Assembly (NCBI GenBank): GCA_027318525.1
Contig: DAHVPA010000060.1
Location: 1 to 9,653, forward strand
Reading direction: 5' to 3'
From: Candidatus Cloacimonadota bacterium
Lineage (GTDB): Bacteria; Cloacimonadota; Cloacimonadia; Cloacimonadales; Cloacimonadaceae
Length of the DNA: 9,653 bases
Part shown: piece after piece, positions 6,536-9,653 of the stretch
Position numbering within the stretch: position 1 is the stretch's first letter
Layout: every line of letters starts with the position of its first letter
The notes under the pieces: model-generated
Databases searched by the model: none
Seen by the model: the letters and a program-made list of their open reading frames with translations, nothing else
Told to the model about the DNA's origin: nothing
Translations under genes and position numbers: made by a program

Positions 6536-6900
6536 TGAAGACTCTCGCAGACCTTAAGAAAATCCGCGAAAAAGCTCAGGAAGAAATGAAGCTGCGCGGC
6601 AGCAATGTTCGCATCAAGATCGTTGTTGGCATGGGGACTTCCGGGATAGCAATGGGTGCCCGTGAAGTAATGAAGGCTTTTTTGGAAGAAATCTCTCAAC
6701 GCAACCTGACTGATGTTTTGGTAACACAAACCGGTGAAAAAGGTTTGTCATCGCTGGAACCAGTTGTGGATGTGATTGAAGAAGGCAAGGACAAAGTAAC
6801 TTATGGTAATATGACCCCAGAAAAGGTCAGGAAAGTGGTTGTTGAGCACATTGTCAATGGCAGGGCAGTCTCCGACTACATCGTTTCTACCGGTAGTTGA
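6535..6900 (+). CDS. HndB-type thioredoxin-like ferredoxin homologue lacking all cysteines
   Basis: A 121-residue relative of the small (2Fe-2S) ferredoxin-like subunit HndB of NADP-reducing hydrogenases. The family scaffold is clear: an N-terminal helix (about 1-20), then IKIVVGMGTSGIAMGAREV, a helix, VTQTGEKGLSSLEPVVDV, and the end segment VTYGNMTPEKVRKVVVEHIVNGRAV. Relatives normally have cysteine in GTCGIA and in TGCxGLC. Here these are serine (GTSGIA), glutamate and serine (TGEKGLS), and the whole protein has no cysteine, so a cysteine-ligated [2Fe-2S] cluster cannot form. The reading frame and the rest of the sequence are well kept, which argues for a retained structural or docking role rather than decay. 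It overlaps the HATPase stop by one base. A NuoF-type gene follows 15 bases later. Confidence 0.85.
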   Translation: MKTLADLKKIREKAQEEMKLRGSNVRIKIVVGMGTSGIAMGAREVMKAFLEEISQRNLTDVLVTQTGEKGLSSLEPVVDVIEEGKDKVTYGNMTPEKVRKVVVEHIVNGRAVSDYIVSTGS

Positions 6901-6909
6901 TAAGGAGGT
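6901..6909 (+). promoter_or_regulatory. Strong Shine-Dalgarno site for the NuoF-type gene
   Basis: TAAGGAGGT is complementary over nine bases to the usual 3' end of 16S rRNA. It sits six bases before the ATG at 6916 and overlaps a second, in-frame stop (TAA 6901-6903) directly after the TGA of the HndB-type gene. It predicts high translation of the flavoprotein subunit. Confidence 0.75.
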
Positions 6910-6915
6910 TATCCC

Positions 6916-8772
6916 ATGTCTCTCAAAAGAATAGACCTGCTTATCTGTTGCGGGTCAGGCTGTGTTTCAGCCGGAGCCCTGAAAATAAAGGATAAAATCC
7001 AATCCATCCTTACGGACAAAGGCCTTCTGCAGGAAATCAATATCATCGAAACCGGCTGTATGGGACCTTGTGATTATGGTCCCGTCATGGTTGTCTACCC
7101 GGAAGGCGTATTTTATAAAAAAGTCACAGTTGAAGATGCTGAAGAATTGGTGGAAGAACATTTTATCAAAGGCAGACCGGTTAAACGCCTGATGCTGCAG
7201 GATGAAGAAAAACAGCTGCTTTCGACCCAAAAGGATATTCCCTTTTATCAAAAACAGGTCAAGGTAGCTTTGGCAAACTGCGGTTATATTGATCCGGAAA
7301 GCCTTGATGAATACATAGCTCTCGGTGGATATGAAGCGCTGGGTAACATTCTGACAGGAATGACTACTGAACAGACCATTGAACTCGTTATCAAATCGGG
7401 TCTTCGTGGTCGTGGAGGTGGTGGATTTCCGACCGGCATGAAATGGAAATTTGCATCCAGTTCCAAAAGTGACCAAAAGTATATCATCTGCAATGGTGAC
7501 GAAGGGGATCCCGGGGCGTTCATGGACCGCTCTCTGCTGGAAGGTGATCCGCACAGAGTATTGGAAGGTATGATGATAGCAGCCTATGCCATCGGAGCCT
7601 CCAAAGGTTTCTTTTATATCCGTGCTGAATATCCCCTTGCTATCAAGAGAATCAAACACGCTATCGAACAAGCCAAGGAAGCAGGATTGATGGGGACAGG
7701 TATCTTTGGCACAAAGTTCAGTTTTGATGCTGAAGTCCGCACCGGTGCCGGAGCTTTCGTCTGCGGCGAAGAAACAGCCCTGATTCACTCTATAGAAGGA
7801 CTTCGCGGTCATCCCACCCCTAAACCACCCTTCCCTTCAGATAAGGGACTCTGGGGAAAACCATCCGTTGTCAACAATGTGGAAACGCTTGCCAATCTGC
7901 CTACGATCTTTTTGAAAGGAGCAGAATGGTTTGCCACTATGGGAACTGAAACCAGCAAAGGTACCAAAGTCTTTGCCTTGACCGGTGATGTCAAAAATAC
8001 CGGACTGGTTGAGGTCCCAATGGGCATCACCCTGCGCGAAATGATATTCGATGTGGGCGGCGGTATTGTTGGTGACAAAGGTTTCAAGGCAGTCCAATTG
8101 GGCGGTCCTTCCGGAGGTTGCCTTACTTCTGAGCATCTTGATGTTCCCGTTGATTATGAAACCCTCAAAGCCAAAGGTGCAATGATGGGTTCCGGCGGTG
8201 TAATTGTCATGAATGATACCAACTGCATGGTCAGTATTGCCAAGTTTTTCCTCGATTTTTCTGTAGAGGAATCCTGTGGCAAGTGTTCTCCCTGCAGAAT
8301 TGGGTTGAAGCAAATGCTTGATATTATGGAAAGAATAACATCGGGCAATGGCAAAGAAGGCGATATAGAAGAACTTGTCCAACTGGGTGGAGCTATTAAA
8401 GAACTTTCCCTCTGCGGACTTGGTCAGACTGCGCCTAATCCAGTTCTCAGCACCATCCGGTATTTCAGACATGAATACGAAGCCCATATCAAAGATCATG
8501 CCTGCGCCACCAGTGTGTGCCTTGATCTGATGCATTTCATGATTGATAAAGCAAAATGTATCGGCTGTTCTTTATGTGCCCGCAAATGCCCCGTCAGTTG
8601 CATCAGTGGAAGCAAGGAAGAAAAATATACCATTCACCAGACTGACTGTGTAAAATGCGGCACCTGTATGGAAGTATGCCCAGTCAAGGCTATCAGTAAG
8701 GTTCCCGTCATGCACGATGAGGTCAAAGCCAGCCGGGAAGCACGCAAAAAACAATTGGAATCTGAAGAATAA
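6916..8772 (+). CDS. NuoF/HydB-type NAD(H)- and FMN-binding flavoprotein subunit, copy 1
   Basis: A 618-residue homologue of HydB/HndC, the NADH-oxidising subunit of bifurcating [FeFe] hydrogenases. Domains in order: an N-terminal thioredoxin-like [2Fe-2S] domain (cysteines C11, C12, C16, then C48 and C52 in ETGCMGPC); the NuoF FMN/NAD domain (GLRGRGGGGFPTGMKW, 162-177; NGDEGDPGAFMDR, 193-205; CGEETALI, 283-290); the [4Fe-4S] motif ESCGKCSPCR (C454, C457, C460, with C500 as fourth ligand); and a C-terminal two-cluster ferredoxin domain (C548-C551-C554-C558 and C578-C581-C584-C588). The C-terminal ferredoxin is typical of bifurcating enzymes and absent from ordinary complex I NuoF. Two more cysteines (C530, C535) precede it. 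All ligands look intact. It would bind NAD(H) at FMN and pass electrons to ferredoxin and a hydrogenase partner. Strong ribosome site; 11 bases to the next gene. Confidence 0.94.
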   Translation: MSLKRIDLLICCGSGCVSAGALKIKDKIQSILTDKGLLQEINIIETGCMGPCDYGPVMVVYPEGVFYKKVTVEDAEELVEEHFIKGRPVKRLMLQDEEKQLLSTQKDIPFYQKQVKVALANCGYIDPESLDEYIALGGYEALGNILTGMTTEQTIELVIKSGLRGRGGGGFPTGMKWKFASSSKSDQKYIICNGDEGDPGAFMDRSLLEGDPHRVLEGMMIAAYAIGASKGFFYIRAEYPLAIKRIKHAIEQAKEAGLMGTGIFGTKFSFDAEVRTGAGAFVCGEETALIHSIEGLRGHPTPKPPFPSDKGLWGKPSVVNNVETLANLPTIFLKGAEWFATMGTETSKGTKVFALTGDVKNTGLVEVPMGITLREMIFDVGGGIVGDKGFKAVQLGGPSGGCLTSEHLDVPVDYETLKAKGAMMGSGGVIVMNDTNCMVSIAKFFLDFSVEESCGKCSPCRIGLKQMLDIMERITSGNGKEGDIEELVQLGGAIKELSLCGLGQTAPNPVLSTIRYFRHEYEAHIKDHACATSVCLDLMHFMIDKAKCIGCSLCARKCPVSCISGSKEEKYTIHQTDCVKCGTCMEVCPVKAISKVPVMHDEVKASREARKKQLESEE

Positions 8773-8783
8773 AAGGAGTATGC

Positions 8784-9239
8784 ATGTATCAGGAAATCTT
8801 TTCCAAATACACGCCCACCCGGGACAACCTGATTTATATCCTGCATGATATTCAGGATAGTCATCCTCAGCATTATATCTCCGAAGAAGCGGTGCAGGCT
8901 GTGTCCGATTATTTATCCCTGCCTGCCAATCACATTTACGGGGTGCTGACATTTTATTCAATGTATAGCACCACTCCCCGCGGTAAATACATCATCCGCC
9001 TGTGCGAATCTCCGCATTGCTACATCCGGGGCTCGGAAAATATTCTCCGTAAGTTGAAGAACACCCTGAATGTTAGCATCGGAAATACCTCCAAAGACGG
9101 TCTCTTTACTTTGGAGCTTTGCGCCTGTCTCGGTGTCTGCGGCAATGCACCCGTGATGATGATCAATGATGATGTTTATGGCGACCTTACGGAAGATAAA
9201 GTGGACGATATTCTTGCCAAACTGAGAGAGGTGAAGTAA
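8784..9239 (+). CDS. NuoE/HydC-type [2Fe-2S] subunit, copy 2
   Basis: A 151-residue second copy of the NuoE-type subunit, about 12 residues shorter at its N-terminus than the first. It has the same HIYGVLTFYSM signature and the ligand set C74-x4-C79 and C115-x3-C119 in LCESPHC and CACLGVC, plus an extra cysteine at 113. The sequence is clearly diverged from copy 1, so this is not a recent duplication. It is expected to hold one [2Fe-2S] cluster and pair with a NuoF-type subunit, most simply the one that follows. AAGGAG at 8773-8778 lies five bases before the ATG. The stop overlaps the next start (TAATG), indicating coupled translation. Confidence 0.92.
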   Translation: MYQEIFSKYTPTRDNLIYILHDIQDSHPQHYISEEAVQAVSDYLSLPANHIYGVLTFYSMYSTTPRGKYIIRLCESPHCYIRGSENILRKLKNTLNVSIGNTSKDGLFTLELCACLGVCGNAPVMMINDDVYGDLTEDKVDDILAKLREVK

Positions 9240-9653
9240 TGAAATACTACAGAGCCCATGTTCTGATTGGCATCAATGATGCGTCCAAACAAGCAGGAGT
9301 GGATAAGTTTATCACTGCTCTGAAGGAAAACCTGACCAAAGCAGGTCTCGCAGAAGAAATCAACCTGCTTGAAACAGGTCCGCTTGCCTTCTTTGGTAAA
9401 GGTATCTGTCTTACTGTCTACCCCGAGAACATCAATTATGCCGACATTAAGGTTGAAGATGTTCCCGAACTGGTTGAAGAACATTTCCTTAAGGGACGTC
9501 CCTTGCGTCGTCTGATGCTGGATTCCTCTTCTCACTTCAATCCAAAATTCAATTATGAGCATCGCATAGTCCTGCGCAATTCCGGGATTATTGATCCCGA
9601 GAACATAGATGAATACTTGGGTGTCGGTGGTTATGAAGCCTGGGAAAAAGCTC
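9239..9653 (+). CDS. NuoF/HydB-type flavoprotein subunit, copy 2 (5' part), cluster cysteines lost from N-terminal domain
   Basis: An open frame from the ATG at 9239 runs off the right edge (138 codons seen). It shares the layout of copy 1: a thioredoxin-like domain (about 1-95, ending in EHFLKGRPLRRLML, compare EHFIKGRPVKRLML in copy 1), a linker, then the start of the NuoF domain (IDPENIDEYLGVGGYEAWEKA, compare IDPESLDEYIALGGYEALG). The cluster cysteines of copy 1 are missing: CCGSGC is replaced by IGINDA, and ETGCMGPC by ETGPLAFF. The only cysteine seen (GKGICLTV) is not at a ligand position. So the N-terminal [2Fe-2S] centre is probably absent. Whether FMN, NAD and [4Fe-4S] sites remain in the rest cannot be judged here. 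Its start overlaps the NuoE stop by one base. Confidence 0.88.
   Translation, partial: MKYYRAHVLIGINDASKQAGVDKFITALKENLTKAGLAEEINLLETGPLAFFGKGICLTVYPENINYADIKVEDVPELVEEHFLKGRPLRRLMLDSSSHFNPKFNYEHRIVLRNSGIIDPENIDEYLGVGGYEAWEKA

Noticed and set aside
6967..7812. 281-codon minus-strand open frame
   Set aside because: Lies entirely antisense to the unambiguous NuoF-type gene and its translation shows no family motifs.
7837..8535. 232-codon minus-strand open frame
   Set aside because: Also antisense to NuoF copy 1; a shadow of a strongly conserved coding region.

Overview
The window looks like a chromosomal segment from a fermentative anaerobe, most likely of the Candidatus Cloacimonadota or a related FCB-group lineage. 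This is an inference from gene content. A multidomain choice-of-anchor J/fibronectin surface protein of the Bacteroidota/Cloacimonadota style sits beside a bifurcating-hydrogenase-type locus, and several genes have strong Shine-Dalgarno sites, which are uncommon in Bacteroidota proper. No rRNA or tRNA gene, insertion sequence or CRISPR array is visible. All genes called lie on the + strand.

Layout. Bases 2-784 are the 3' end of a secreted or surface adhesin-like protein. Bases 785-1135 are a non-coding gap with two inverted repeats. Bases 1136-1981 encode an M55 (DppA-type) D-aminopeptidase. Bases 1982-2172 are a second gap with only weak promoter-like hexamers. From 2173 to the right edge runs a tight ten-gene array, almost certainly an operon: DRTGG protein 1, an anti-sigma-like HATPase, a [FeFe]-hydrogenase-like iron-sulfur protein, DRTGG protein 2, a PHP-family phosphoesterase, a NuoE/HydC-type subunit, a second HATPase, an HndB-type thioredoxin-like protein, a NuoF/HydB-type flavoprotein, then a second NuoE-type subunit and the start of a second NuoF-type subunit.

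How the genes may work together. NuoE and NuoF types with C-terminal ferredoxin domains are the NAD(H)-binding, flavin-containing half of electron-bifurcating [FeFe] hydrogenases (HydABC, HndABCD) and related enzymes. They exchange electrons between NADH, ferredoxin and H2. The catalytic HydA partner is not in the window. The hydrogenase-like protein that is present keeps all four cysteines that would hold the cubane of the H-cluster but has lost residues associated with catalysis, so it is more likely a sensor or accessory protein. The two HATPases, two DRTGG proteins and the PHP enzyme could form a regulatory or phospho-signalling set serving the hydrogenase; their biochemical role is not established as far as I know.

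Most notable observations: (1) the HndB-type protein contains no cysteine at all, so it cannot hold its family's [2Fe-2S] cluster by cysteines; (2) the second NuoF-type protein has also lost the cluster cysteines of its N-terminal thioredoxin-like domain, although the first copy keeps them; (3) there are two tandem NuoE/NuoF pairs; (4) the hydrogenase-like protein has rewritten H-cluster motifs, including an extra cysteine.
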